A stretch of DNA of 7,185 bases, from positions 1 through 7,185 of the forward strand of contig JAIRSX010000023.1 of NCBI GenBank assembly GCA_031255235.1. Direction: 5' to 3'. The notes below the pieces were generated by a model. That model was not told the origin of the DNA. It worked only from the letters and a program-made list of their open reading frames with translations, and made no database searches. Source of the stretch: Rickettsiales bacterium. GTDB taxonomy: Bacteria > Pseudomonadota > Alphaproteobacteria > Rickettsiales > UBA1997. Positions 1-5,077 of the stretch are shown one piece after another. The position numbers were made by a program, and so were the translations under genes. Each line of letters begins with the position of its first letter. The first letter of the stretch is position 1.

Positions 1-473
1 ACAATGTAAAGAAAAAAGATTTTGCCCAGTGTGTTCCTTTTTTTAAAAATATTTTGAAAGTCTTCTAAAGATCTAACCAAATGATATTCTTGTTTATTTT
101 CCTTACATCTTGCTTCGAATTCCTTTTGTTGCTCGCTTTGAACGCCTTTGTCCGTTTTAACTTCTATAAAAATAACTTTATTGTTATGGATAACTATTAA
201 ATCACTAACCCCCGGCACAACGCCCTGTGCTTTTAACTTGTTCCCTTTTATCATAGCACTTCTATAATCATAAACGCCGTTCACATATGATGCCCGGGCT
301 TCTCCATTTGGGACTGCAAAACAAAATATATTTGTAAGCTTACAATAATCAACAATTGATTTTTGTATTTGTTCCTCAAAATTCTTTCTTTTTTTTCTGT
401 AGACGCCTTTTACTTGTACCTCGTCCGTCCTTCTTTGGACTAATTTATTTAAATTAACTTCTTCGTAATTCAT
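1..473 (-). CDS. VRR-NUC domain nuclease, C-terminus cut by window edge
   Basis: Read directly on the minus strand: ATG at 473, open for 157 codons to the window edge with no stop. It matches the VRR-NUC family of PD-(D/E)xK nucleases. Visible are PNGEAR at residues 55-60, VPGVSDLIV at 86-94 (catalytic Asp91), IFIEVKT at 101-107 (Glu104 and Lys106), SEQQKEF at 113-119, and the closing YHLVRSLEDF at 130-139. The domain therefore looks complete, and perhaps only a short tail is missing. Stand-alone VRR-NUC proteins are known from phages and act on branched DNA such as Holliday junctions; that role here is inferred. An AGGGGGG ribosome site lies just upstream and overlaps the stop codon of the preceding gene, so the start is well supported. 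It is the last visible gene of the leftward recombination operon. Identity is confident, exact substrate is not. Confidence 0.88.
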   Translation of the reverse strand, partial: MNYEEVNLNKLVQRRTDEVQVKGVYRKKRKNFEEQIQKSIVDYCKLTNIFCFAVPNGEARASYVNGVYDYRSAMIKGNKLKAQGVVPGVSDLIVIHNNKVIFIEVKTDKGVQSEQQKEFEARCKENKQEYHLVRSLEDFQNIFKKRNTLGKIFFLYI

Positions 474-481
474 AAAACCCC

Positions 482-1192
482 CTAAAATTTCATTAATAAT
501 ATCTCTAATAACTCATCACCATAACCATGATTAATCAAGTAATCTAACTTGTTCGTATGTGTTACTAAACTTATATTTGGATGTTGTAATTTAAAGTACC
601 CATATAATTTGTTATATGTTTTTTGATGGCAATTATTTGCACGGCTCAACTCATTTATTTTATCAACAATTCTTGTCCTCAACTCTTTTTTTGCTATCCT
701 ACTTGCTGATGCTGCTTTAAAATCATCTATAGTATTTTCTTTATTAACAACATCGTTCTCCAATTCTTTATTTTTATTTTGTAAGCAATTATTTGTTTTA
801 AGGGCATCATTGTACTTATCTAATGTATCAAGTAACGCACCAATTATATTGAATGTATTCTCTTTCACTTCAACAGGTAAATCACTTAATCTGTCCTGTT
901 GTTGTTTTAAAAAAGCATTTGCTATTATGCCATCACTTTCTTTTGATGCTAATTTAGACGCCTTTTTATCTACATGGTAAAGTTTTTTTTGTTCTTTCCC
1001 ATGTAGAAAATTAATTATATCATTCATGTCGTATAGATTAACTTTTCCTTCTGATACTTCTTTTTTACTTGGCGCAAACTTTTTTTCAACGCCTGCCAAT
1101 TGTTTTTTCGCATTCTCATAACTTATACCTTGTTCTTCTGCGAATTCTCTAATTGTAATTAAACAATTATTATTTTTTCTATTTTCTAACAT
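482..1192 (-). CDS. HTH plus coiled-coil phage regulatory-type protein
   Basis: 236 aa from ATG at 1192. A TTG at 1204 would add four residues and overlap the upstream gene, but its AAGGA site is too close, so ATG is preferred. Residues about 10-33 (LITIREFAEEQGISYENAKK) read as a helix-turn-helix, followed by a wing-like segment ending in VNLYDMNDIINFL at 51-63. Residues 115-160 are charged and likely coiled coil. The C-terminal part, with KELRTRIVDKINELSR at 169-184, then KTYNKLYGYF, then KLDYLINHGYGDELL near the end, resembles the C-terminal halves of phage antirepressor and ORF6C-type proteins. This is a resemblance by eye only. A DNA-binding or regulatory role is likely; the target is unknown. 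It sits between the 71-aa gene, whose stop is 4 nt upstream, and the VRR-NUC gene. Confidence 0.72.
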   Translation of the reverse strand: MLENRKNNNCLITIREFAEEQGISYENAKKQLAGVEKKFAPSKKEVSEGKVNLYDMNDIINFLHGKEQKKLYHVDKKASKLASKESDGIIANAFLKQQQDRLSDLPVEVKENTFNIIGALLDTLDKYNDALKTNNCLQNKNKELENDVVNKENTIDDFKAASASRIAKKELRTRIVDKINELSRANNCHQKTYNKLYGYFKLQHPNISLVTHTNKLDYLINHGYGDELLEILLMKF

Positions 1193-1196
1193 ATTT

Positions 1197-1412
1197 TTAC
1201 CCAATTTCCTTTAATTCTTTTTCCAACTTCTCATGCAATTCTTTTGCTTTTTGCTTCATCAAAATAGTATGGGGGCTTAGTGGATTTTTTTCTTTGATTC
1301 TTTCAATTTGCTTCTCCCTTTCCACTATCTTTTTAAACCCATCATTGTAAGCCCGGCTTCCATCAACAAGTCTTTTTTTTGCCCCATAAATAATTACTTT
1401 TTTTTCCGACAT
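1197..1412 (-). CDS. Small charged hypothetical protein, 71 aa
   Basis: 71 aa, not recognised. The sequence is basic and probably helical: a short N-terminal beta-like stretch (KKVIIYGAKKR) is followed from about residue 28 by Lys/Glu-rich heptad-like helix, broken by NPLSPHT. It contains YNDGFKKIVEREKQIE at 22-37, which resembles YSDGFKEFLKIINKQIE in the 56-aa gene of the same operon. No clear Shine-Dalgarno site precedes the ATG. The start is 6 nt after the SSB stop, so translation probably depends on coupling to SSB. Its position between SSB and a DNA-binding protein suggests an accessory to the recombination operon, which is inference. Confidence 0.66.
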   Translation of the reverse strand: MSEKKVIIYGAKKRLVDGSRAYNDGFKKIVEREKQIERIKEKNPLSPHTILMKQKAKELHEKLEKELKEIG

Positions 1413-1418
1413 ATAATT

Positions 1419-1829
1419 TTAAAATGGTATTTCATCGTCGTTAACATCTTCTACAAAATTTGCATCTTGATTTGTTGTTTTAGTTGTTGTCGTTGTTTTA
1501 GTTCCTTCATCTTTTTTGTTAATTTGAATTATCTTATCTGCAATGATTGTGTAAGATGTTTTTTTAACTCCTTCTCTATCTGTGTACTCTTTTGTTTTTA
1601 GTTTTCCTGTTACGAAAACATTATCGCCTTTCTTTAGTTCTCCTGCTTTTGAAAACTTAAAAGTATTACCTCCTACCAAAACATTGAACCAGTCCACAGT
1701 ACTTTCAAAACCATTATCGCTTTTTTTCCATTCTGTTACTGCCAATGAAAAAGTACAGTACTCCCCATTTTTTCCAACATCTGCATTTCTTCCCAAATGC
1801 CCTGCTATTTGAATCGAATTAAAATTCAT
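1419..1829 (-). CDS. ssb: Single-stranded DNA-binding protein
   Basis: 136 aa from ATG at 1829, chosen because AAAGGAAG sits 3 nt upstream. A longer reading from 1847 has no ribosome site and would add only MKKRKK. The OB-fold occupies about residues 1-104: MNFNSIQIAGHLGRNADV at the start, FSLAVTEWKK, STVDWFNVLVGG, KKGDNVFVTGKL, and SYTIIADKI. A Thr/Lys-rich linker follows, then an acidic tip ending DDEIPF, the conserved C-terminal peptide by which bacterial SSBs recruit partner proteins. Length is normal for a phage or plasmid SSB. It overlaps the integrase 3' end by 11 nt. Expected role: it coats single-stranded DNA during phage replication and works with the annealing protein encoded upstream. 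Confidence 0.95.
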   Translation of the reverse strand: MNFNSIQIAGHLGRNADVGKNGEYCTFSLAVTEWKKSDNGFESTVDWFNVLVGGNTFKFSKAGELKKGDNVFVTGKLKTKEYTDREGVKKTSYTIIADKIIQINKKDEGTKTTTTTKTTNQDANFVEDVNDDEIPF

Positions 1830-2904
1830 TTTCTTCCTTTTTTTCATTAATAATAAACGCCCTGATTACGTCCCCTTTATCAAACATTGCATAAACATTT
1901 TTTGTTATGTTTATGTTGCTATGGCCTAAAATCTCGCTTATAAGTTCAATTCTTACTGGCTCCCTTTTAGTCCCGTCAATGTTTAAACCTTGTATCCATA
2001 AAGAACCGGCGGTGTGTCTCAATAAATGGAACAAGCCTCCTTCTTCTTTTAAACCGGCTTTTTTCATCGCCGTCGTTAGTGCCCTTTTTGGATAAGTACT
2101 GTATGGAGTTCCTCCATGTGTGAAAATAACAACACTATTAGGATTAGTCCTGTGCTGGTAATTGATTTGCTCCAATGCTAATTTAGATAATGGTATAATT
2201 CTTTGCTTGTTACTTTTAGATATCTCTTTTCTAATAACTAAATATGGTAATCTTGTGTTTTCATCAATACACAAATCTGTAAATAAAATATTTAGTGCTT
2301 CCCCAATACGACAACCAGTTTCCAATAAAAATATAACAAGCGGTCTCAATGTATCACTACAATTTTCAATTAATTTAGTGCATTCGTCGGGCGTTAAAAA
2401 TCTAATTCTTGGCTTGTAGTGTGGTAGGTGCTTTTTAAAATGATATGTATCAAATGGTGATGTGTTCAAATGTTCGAATTCAACTGCATAGTTCATCATG
2501 ATGGATAAGGTCTGCAATTGTTCTCTAATATATTCTTGTCTATCACCATTTAGTGTCCTATAGTCCTCATACTGTTTAATAGTTGTTTTATCTATGTCCC
2601 TCAAGTATTTTAAACCAAAATATGCTTTTAAAATTCTAATGTAGTCCTGGTACTTGTTGATTGTTTTGTTTTTTAGTCCTTGTCTAATCTTTGCTTGTAA
2701 GAATTGGATTGCTAATTCATTAAATGTCAAGTTACCTTTCACTTTTTTATTCCCAATACTATTTATTAAATCTTTCATTTCCTTTATTGCCTCCTCAATA
2801 GTAGTTTTTCCAGTTGTAACTCTGTATCTTTGTCCTTCAACCGTCTTGTCAATGTGGTAGATGTTACCTCTTTTGTAGACGCCTTTAATATTGTGTTTAG
2901 ACAT
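1819..2904 (-). CDS. int: Tyrosine recombinase / phage integrase
   Basis: 361 aa, full length. The start at 2904 has an excellent AAAGGAGA site. Domains in order: an N-terminal arm-binding-like region of about 55 residues (GVYKRGNIYHIDK), a SAM-like core-binding domain at about 57-160, and a catalytic domain at about 165-345. The catalytic residues are visible: Arg199 in LLETGCRIGEAL, a beta-hairpin Lys at 230 or 233 in EISKSNKQRIIPL, His293 and Arg296 in HLLRHTAG, His328 in LGHSN, and nucleophile Tyr338 in NVYAMF. About ten extra residues (GTKREPV region) separate the HxxR box from LGHS. The expected reaction is site-specific integration and excision at att sites. The gene lies inside the recombination operon rather than at an element end, and no attP or tRNA gene is seen nearby. 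It overlaps both neighbours. Confidence 0.96.
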   Translation of the reverse strand: MSKHNIKGVYKRGNIYHIDKTVEGQRYRVTTGKTTIEEAIKEMKDLINSIGNKKVKGNLTFNELAIQFLQAKIRQGLKNKTINKYQDYIRILKAYFGLKYLRDIDKTTIKQYEDYRTLNGDRQEYIREQLQTLSIMMNYAVEFEHLNTSPFDTYHFKKHLPHYKPRIRFLTPDECTKLIENCSDTLRPLVIFLLETGCRIGEALNILFTDLCIDENTRLPYLVIRKEISKSNKQRIIPLSKLALEQINYQHRTNPNSVVIFTHGGTPYSTYPKRALTTAMKKAGLKEEGGLFHLLRHTAGSLWIQGLNIDGTKREPVRIELISEILGHSNINITKNVYAMFDKGDVIRAFIINEKKEENEF

Positions 2905-3083
2905 TGTATCTCCTTTAAAAATTTTTCCATGATAAAAATGTATGATGGCTTTTTCTTTGTACCACCAACAATAATTCCTGTCTCTCCACCTATTTTTAGT
3001 AGTGGCTTTATGTAGTTGTTTTTAAGTGTATTCACACTTATACCCATATATTTTGATAGAGAGACAAGATTATTGATTATCAT
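2784..3083 (-). CDS. Excisionase-like small HTH protein overlapping int
   Basis: 99 aa as read. ATG at 3083 has a strong GAGGA site and overlaps the stop of the 56-aa gene as ATGA. The first 60 or so residues look like a winged-helix or MerR/Xis-type DNA-binding domain: NLVSLSKYMGISVNTLKNNY at 5-24 as HTH, then KIGGETGIIV and KKPSYIFIMEKFLKEI as wing and final helix. Position directly upstream of int fits an excisionase or directionality factor; this is inferred from context. Odd: the last 40 residues run 121 nt into int in another frame and look unconserved (LQLEKLLLRRQ). In the third frame a TAA lies 8 nt before the int ribosome site, so one indel in the A5/T5 tract there would end the gene neatly before int. 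The HTH part is credible; the true C-terminus is uncertain. Confidence 0.7.
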   Translation of the reverse strand: MIINNLVSLSKYMGISVNTLKNNYIKPLLKIGGETGIIVGGTKKKPSYIFIMEKFLKEIQCLNTILKASTKEVTSTTLTRRLKDKDTELQLEKLLLRRQ

Positions 3084-3250
3084 TTTGATTCCTCAATTTG
3101 TTTATTAATAATCTTTAAAAATTCTTTGAACCCATCTGAATAAGTTAATTTAACTTCCGACAAGCCCTGTAAAACCCTGTCCTCTCTTGCTTTATCGCTC
3201 TTAAATTCTTGGATAATTCTTTTTTTATTTTTCTTGATTAAGTAAGTCAT
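3080..3250 (-). CDS. Small hypothetical protein, 56 aa
   Basis: Read directly: ATG at 3250, TGA at 3082-3080, 56 aa. A GGAGG site lies within the last codons of the upstream ERF gene, whose TAA is 1 nt before this ATG. The stop overlaps the next start as ATGA. This tight packing at both ends supports a real gene. The protein is basic and mostly helical (MTYLIKKNKKRIIQEF at the N-terminus) and has no recognised domain. Residues 37-53 (YSDGFKEFLKIINKQIE) resemble a segment of the 71-aa protein further down the operon. Function unknown; a small partner of the annealing protein or Xis is possible but unsupported. Confidence 0.72.
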   Translation of the reverse strand: MTYLIKKNKKRIIQEFKSDKAREDRVLQGLSEVKLTYSDGFKEFLKIINKQIEESK

Positions 3251-3251
3251 A

Positions 3252-3836
3252 TTAGAGGCCCTCCTTTAATCTTTTTCCCAATTCACACAATTGATTATAT
3301 TCATCAACTTTTAGAGTAGTTGTGTTTTCTATGTACTGGATATCTGTTCTTACATCTCCATCATCTCTGATTGATAGTATTTTTTCTTTTACCTTCTTTA
3401 TCAATTCATCGTAATCTTTTGTAATATCTTTTTTTGTGATTTGTTGAAAATTACCACTACCACTAACACTATCAAAAAGGTCGTTTTCTGTTATATCAAA
3501 AGCAACCATGTATAAGTATCGTCGTTGGTATGTCTCAACGCCCCCGAGCGCCTGTATCTCATTGCAACCTTTTAGTACTAAATTCCTCATTGGTGAACTA
3601 AACTTTAAAACAGGCTGATCTTTATCATTAGCATCGTATATCGACAACTCCGCTTTTTCATTATCAAATGTAATATGTGTGTATAAACCATTTTCCCTGC
3701 ACAAATCAACAATTGATGGTAAAAAATCGCCTAGTTCATAGTAGTTAAAGCCTGCAAATTTGTTGGCACCGCTTTTCTTTAAATTCAATTTTAGTAATTC
3801 ACTTTTTACTATATTCATTTTTTCAAAAATAGTCAT
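3252..3836 (-). CDS. erf: ERF-family single-strand annealing protein
   Basis: 194 aa, typical for a compact ERF protein. ATG at 3836 follows AAGGGG. Family signatures: an N-terminal helix (MTIFEKMNIVKSELLKLNL), then GANKFAGFNYYELGDFLPSI at 23-42, the hydrophobic SPMRNLVLKGCNEIQALGG leading to ETYQRRYLYMVAFDI at 101-115, and TENDLFD. The block with GG-x-TYxRRY followed by an acidic D is characteristic of ERF. The C-terminal 65 residues are a variable charged tail. ERF proteins anneal complementary single strands in RecA-independent phage recombination. Its operon partners SSB and VRR-NUC fit a single-strand annealing and branch-processing pathway. No 5'-3' exonuclease partner is visible; it could be to the left of the window. 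Confidence 0.9.
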   Translation of the reverse strand: MTIFEKMNIVKSELLKLNLKKSGANKFAGFNYYELGDFLPSIVDLCRENGLYTHITFDNEKAELSIYDANDKDQPVLKFSSPMRNLVLKGCNEIQALGGVETYQRRYLYMVAFDITENDLFDSVSGSGNFQQITKKDITKDYDELIKKVKEKILSIRDDGDVRTDIQYIENTTTLKVDEYNQLCELGKRLKEGL

Positions 3837-3837
3837 C

Positions 3838-4005
3838 TTAAACCCCTTTTTTTAATTGATAATCAACCCCAAGAATATTTATGCTTAGAGTTTTGCCCTC
3901 ATCGAGGGCATTTTTAATATCTTGCTTTTTATATTTTTTTAGGAACCACCTAAACAAATAAATTCTTCCAAATGTAAAACCAGGCTGAACAAATAAGTAT
4001 TCCAT
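3838..4005 (-). CDS. Small hypothetical protein, 55 aa
   Basis: Read directly: ATG at 4005, TAA at 3840-3838, 55 aa, with a near-perfect AAGGAGG site inside the last codons of the 109-aa gene. Its own 3' end carries the ribosome site of the ERF gene, so all three genes are interlocked. The protein starts with an aromatic hydrophobic stretch (MEYLFVQPGFTFGRIYLFRW) and continues with a basic helix (FLKKYKKQDIKNALDEGK) and a beta-like end. No domain recognised. One short membrane-associated helix is conceivable but the stretch is too broken to call. The codons for NALDEG form a 7-bp hairpin, described separately. Function unknown. Confidence 0.7.
   Translation of the reverse strand: MEYLFVQPGFTFGRIYLFRWFLKKYKKQDIKNALDEGKTLSINILGVDYQLKKGV
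3894..3910. terminator. 7-bp hairpin inside the 55-aa gene, terminator-shaped on + strand
   Basis: TGCCCTC, loop ATC, GAGGGCA: a perfect stem of five G-C and two A-T pairs in AT-rich surroundings. On the plus strand it is followed by five T, which is the shape of a weak intrinsic terminator, and would stop transcription antisense to the operon. On the minus strand no T tract follows, so the operon mRNA would carry the hairpin without terminating, about 55 nt before the ERF start. Function is inference; the inverted repeat is certain. Confidence 0.4.
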
Positions 4006-4335
4006 TTAAACGGCCTCCTTTTCCATTCTTGCTAAGATTTCTTTACATTTTGTTAGTTCATCAAATGCTTTTAGCTTTTCAAAAGCATAATCAACAAGCT
4101 CATCCGACAAATAGATCTCATCATTCTCATCTGTTGGAACGTGCCCGTTTTCAATCAAATCATCAATATTGATTGATTTTTCAAAATAGTTTTCATATCT
4201 ATCGTCAAAGCCTTCTTTATTATAAAGGGCCCTGTAAAGTTCTTTTTGAACTTCTTTCTTTAGATTTTCATCTTCATAATCATAGCAATCATTATTAAAA
4301 TAATCATGCTCGCAATTAAATTTGTGACAATTCAT
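4006..4335 (-). CDS. First gene of leftward operon: Cys-rich acidic protein, 109 aa
   Basis: 109 aa, strongly acidic, not recognised. The N-terminus has closely spaced Cys and His (C3, H4, C8, H10, C17 within MNCHKFNCEHDYFNNDC), a possible small metal-binding site. The rest is predicted helical (LKKEVQKELYRALYNK; LSDELVDYAFEKLKAFDELTKCKEILARMEKE). The start at 4335 has no Shine-Dalgarno site, only an A-rich leader, unlike the genes downstream. It is the first gene after the operon promoter, the position held by N or other early regulators in lambdoid phages, but nothing in the sequence shows antitermination or an Arg-rich RNA-binding motif. Its last codons hold the strong ribosome site of the next gene and its TAA directly abuts that ATG (TAAATG). 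Confidence 0.72.
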   Translation of the reverse strand: MNCHKFNCEHDYFNNDCYDYEDENLKKEVQKELYRALYNKEGFDDRYENYFEKSINIDDLIENGHVPTDENDEIYLSDELVDYAFEKLKAFDELTKCKEILARMEKEAV

Positions 4336-4350
4336 TTTTTTTCTTTTTTT

Positions 4351-4370
4351 TGTTATATTTTAATATAACA
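4351..4370. promoter_or_regulatory. Perfect 20-bp palindrome, probable operator
   Basis: TGTTATATT-TT-AATATAACA: two 9-bp arms in perfect dyad symmetry around a 2-bp centre. It covers the -10 hexamer and the expected transcription start of the leftward operon promoter. A dimeric HTH protein such as the CI-like or Cro-like product of this window would be a natural ligand, and binding there would block the promoter. The palindrome is seen directly; the ligand is inferred. No second identical copy occurs in the repressor/cro intergenic region. Confidence 0.6.
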
Positions 4371-4390
4371 TATAAAAAAATATAAGTCAA
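4362..4390 (-). promoter_or_regulatory. Leftward operon promoter (PL-like), extended -10
   Basis: On the minus strand, TTGACT (4390-4385) is followed after exactly 17 bp by TATATT (4367-4362), preceded by TGT, an extended -10 element. Both hexamers match the sigma-70 consensus at five of six positions. Predicted start is near 4355, giving a leader of about 20 nt made almost entirely of A before the ATG at 4335. It is the only strong promoter seen upstream of the ten leftward genes, and it is overlapped by the 20-bp palindrome. Confidence 0.7.
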
Positions 4391-4482
4391 AAAAAAATTT
4401 ATAAAAATTAAACTTTTTTTTATTCAAATAAGTAAAAATAATACTTAGATAGAAGTTTAAAAAGTAAAAAACAATTTATTAT

Positions 4483-4511
4483 TTGAATTCAAAATTGATA
4501 TATGCTATTAA
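4483..4511 (+). promoter_or_regulatory. Weak candidate rightward promoter ahead of the terminator hairpin
   Basis: TTGAAT (4483-4488), 17-bp spacer, TATTAA (4506-4511): four of six matches each. The -35 lies inside a 12-bp palindrome, TTTGAATTCAAA (4482-4493). Initiation near 4518 and termination at about 4605 would give an RNA of roughly 90 nt. In such AT-rich DNA chance matches are common, so this is tentative. Confidence 0.25.
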
Positions 4512-4564
4512 TAAATTGGATTATTTTTTTCATAAGAAAGAACATTAATCTTTTTTTTGTTATT

Positions 4565-4605
4565 GTACAGGTCGCTTTTTTTCGAAAGCGACTTGTACTT
4601 TTTTT
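4565..4605 (+). terminator. Strong rightward intrinsic terminator
   Basis: The arms 4565-4578 and 4585-4598 pair in a 14-bp stem (GTACAGGTCGCTTT against AAAGCGACTTGTAC) with one G-U wobble, a 6-nt loop of TTTTCG, and a run of seven T immediately after (4599-4605). The GTCGC core is the most GC-rich stretch for some distance. No T tract follows on the minus strand, so it is directional. There is no recognisable plus-strand gene upstream, so it may end a small RNA, or stop antisense transcription into the repeat block that follows. Confidence 0.7.
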
Positions 4606-4634
4606 AAAAAATATTTTTATCTTGAAAGTGTAAA

Positions 4635-4756
4635 AAAGTATCACAAATTACCCGGTCTAAAATTAGACAAAACCCGGTCTAAAATTAGACAACATATATA
4701 TAATAAAGAAATATTAAAGAAATATATAAAGAAATATATAAAGAAAGTATCACAAA
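4635..4756. repeat. Origin-like repeat block
   Basis: A 13-nt direct repeat AAAGTATCACAAA (4635-4647 and 4744-4756) brackets two repeat families. First come two 22-nt-period units, CCCGGTCTAAAATTAGACAA (from 4651 and from 4673), each with a palindromic core GTCTAA-AA-TTAGAC. Then come four units of TAAAGAAATAT (4704, 4715, 4727, 4739), spaced 11-12 bp, the last ending in AGTAT. Symmetric protein sites next to a tandem AT-rich stretch is the usual organisation of plasmid and phage replication origins. A multi-site operator is the alternative. The repeats are seen directly; the function is inferred. Confidence 0.6.
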
Positions 4757-4763
4757 ATTTTTT

Positions 4764-4787
4764 ATCAAAAATTGTTGTGTTTTTGAT
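4764..4787. repeat. 8-bp inverted repeat beside the origin-like block
   Basis: ATCAAAAA, 8-nt loop TTGTTGTG, TTTTTGAT. It lies 8 bp from the right copy of the 13-nt bracket repeat. It may be part of the same structure. The stem is weak because it is nearly all A-T. The remainder, 4788-4957, is AT-rich with no open frame or strong motif that I can support. Confidence 0.35.
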
Positions 4788-4957
4788 TTTCAGAATTATC
4801 AATTTTTTAAATTTTTATTTTTTTATTTTTATGGAATTAAAATTTTAACAAAATCATAAATCACTACGAATATAAATTTTTTTGGCTGTTCAACGAAAGA
4901 GTTTGTAATTTAGTTTGTTGTTTAATCTAAAGTGTAGTGTTTGTTGAAAGATTTTTT

Positions 4958-5077
4958 TTAAATTAAATTTTTTAAAACAAAAACAACGCTTCCGAAAATA
5001 TCATTTTTGTTATTCAATAAATCTTGGTCAAACCTCTTTAGAAGAAAAAAATCATTTTCTACGAATAAATAAAATGA
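4958..5077 (-). pseudogene. Out-of-frame C-terminal part of the CI-like repressor
   Basis: Just past the frameshift, the neighbouring minus-strand frame encodes 39 residues ending at TAA (4960-4958): SFYLFVENDFFLLKRF, then a short acidic stretch, then NDIFGSVVFVLKNLI. This is the expected end of an S24/LexA-like repressor domain: the strand after the GD motif, the KR pair that contains the catalytic-lysine position, and the closing IxGxVV strand. Joined to the upstream part by removing one G from the G5 run (5083-5079), it gives a seamless 217-aa protein. It has no start or ribosome site of its own, so it is not a separate gene. Confidence 0.82.

Noticed and set aside
1830..1847. Upstream SSB start adding six residues
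   Set aside because: No ribosome site; the ATG at 1829 has AAAGGAAG and gives the usual SSB N-terminus.
1308..2860. Several plus-strand open frames opposite SSB, the integrase and neighbours
   Set aside because: Low-complexity Phe/Ile/Leu-rich translations with no ribosome sites, opposite well-identified genes.
4502..4630. Plus-strand 42-codon frame across the terminator hairpin
   Set aside because: Hydrophobic low-complexity translation, no ribosome site, and it reads straight through a strong terminator.
4704..4750. CRISPR-like array
   Set aside because: The repeats are 11-12 bp with no spacers; they look like an AT-rich tandem element.
4889..4948. TTCAAC / GTTGAA inverted repeat as a repressor-gene terminator
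   Set aside because: The arms are 6 bp and about 48 nt apart, with no T tract in the right direction.
5052..5054. Reading TGA as Trp (code 4) to extend the repressor
   Set aside because: That frame soon hits TAA and does not give an S24 C-terminus; TGG is used for Trp, and TGA stops pack tightly against the next genes.
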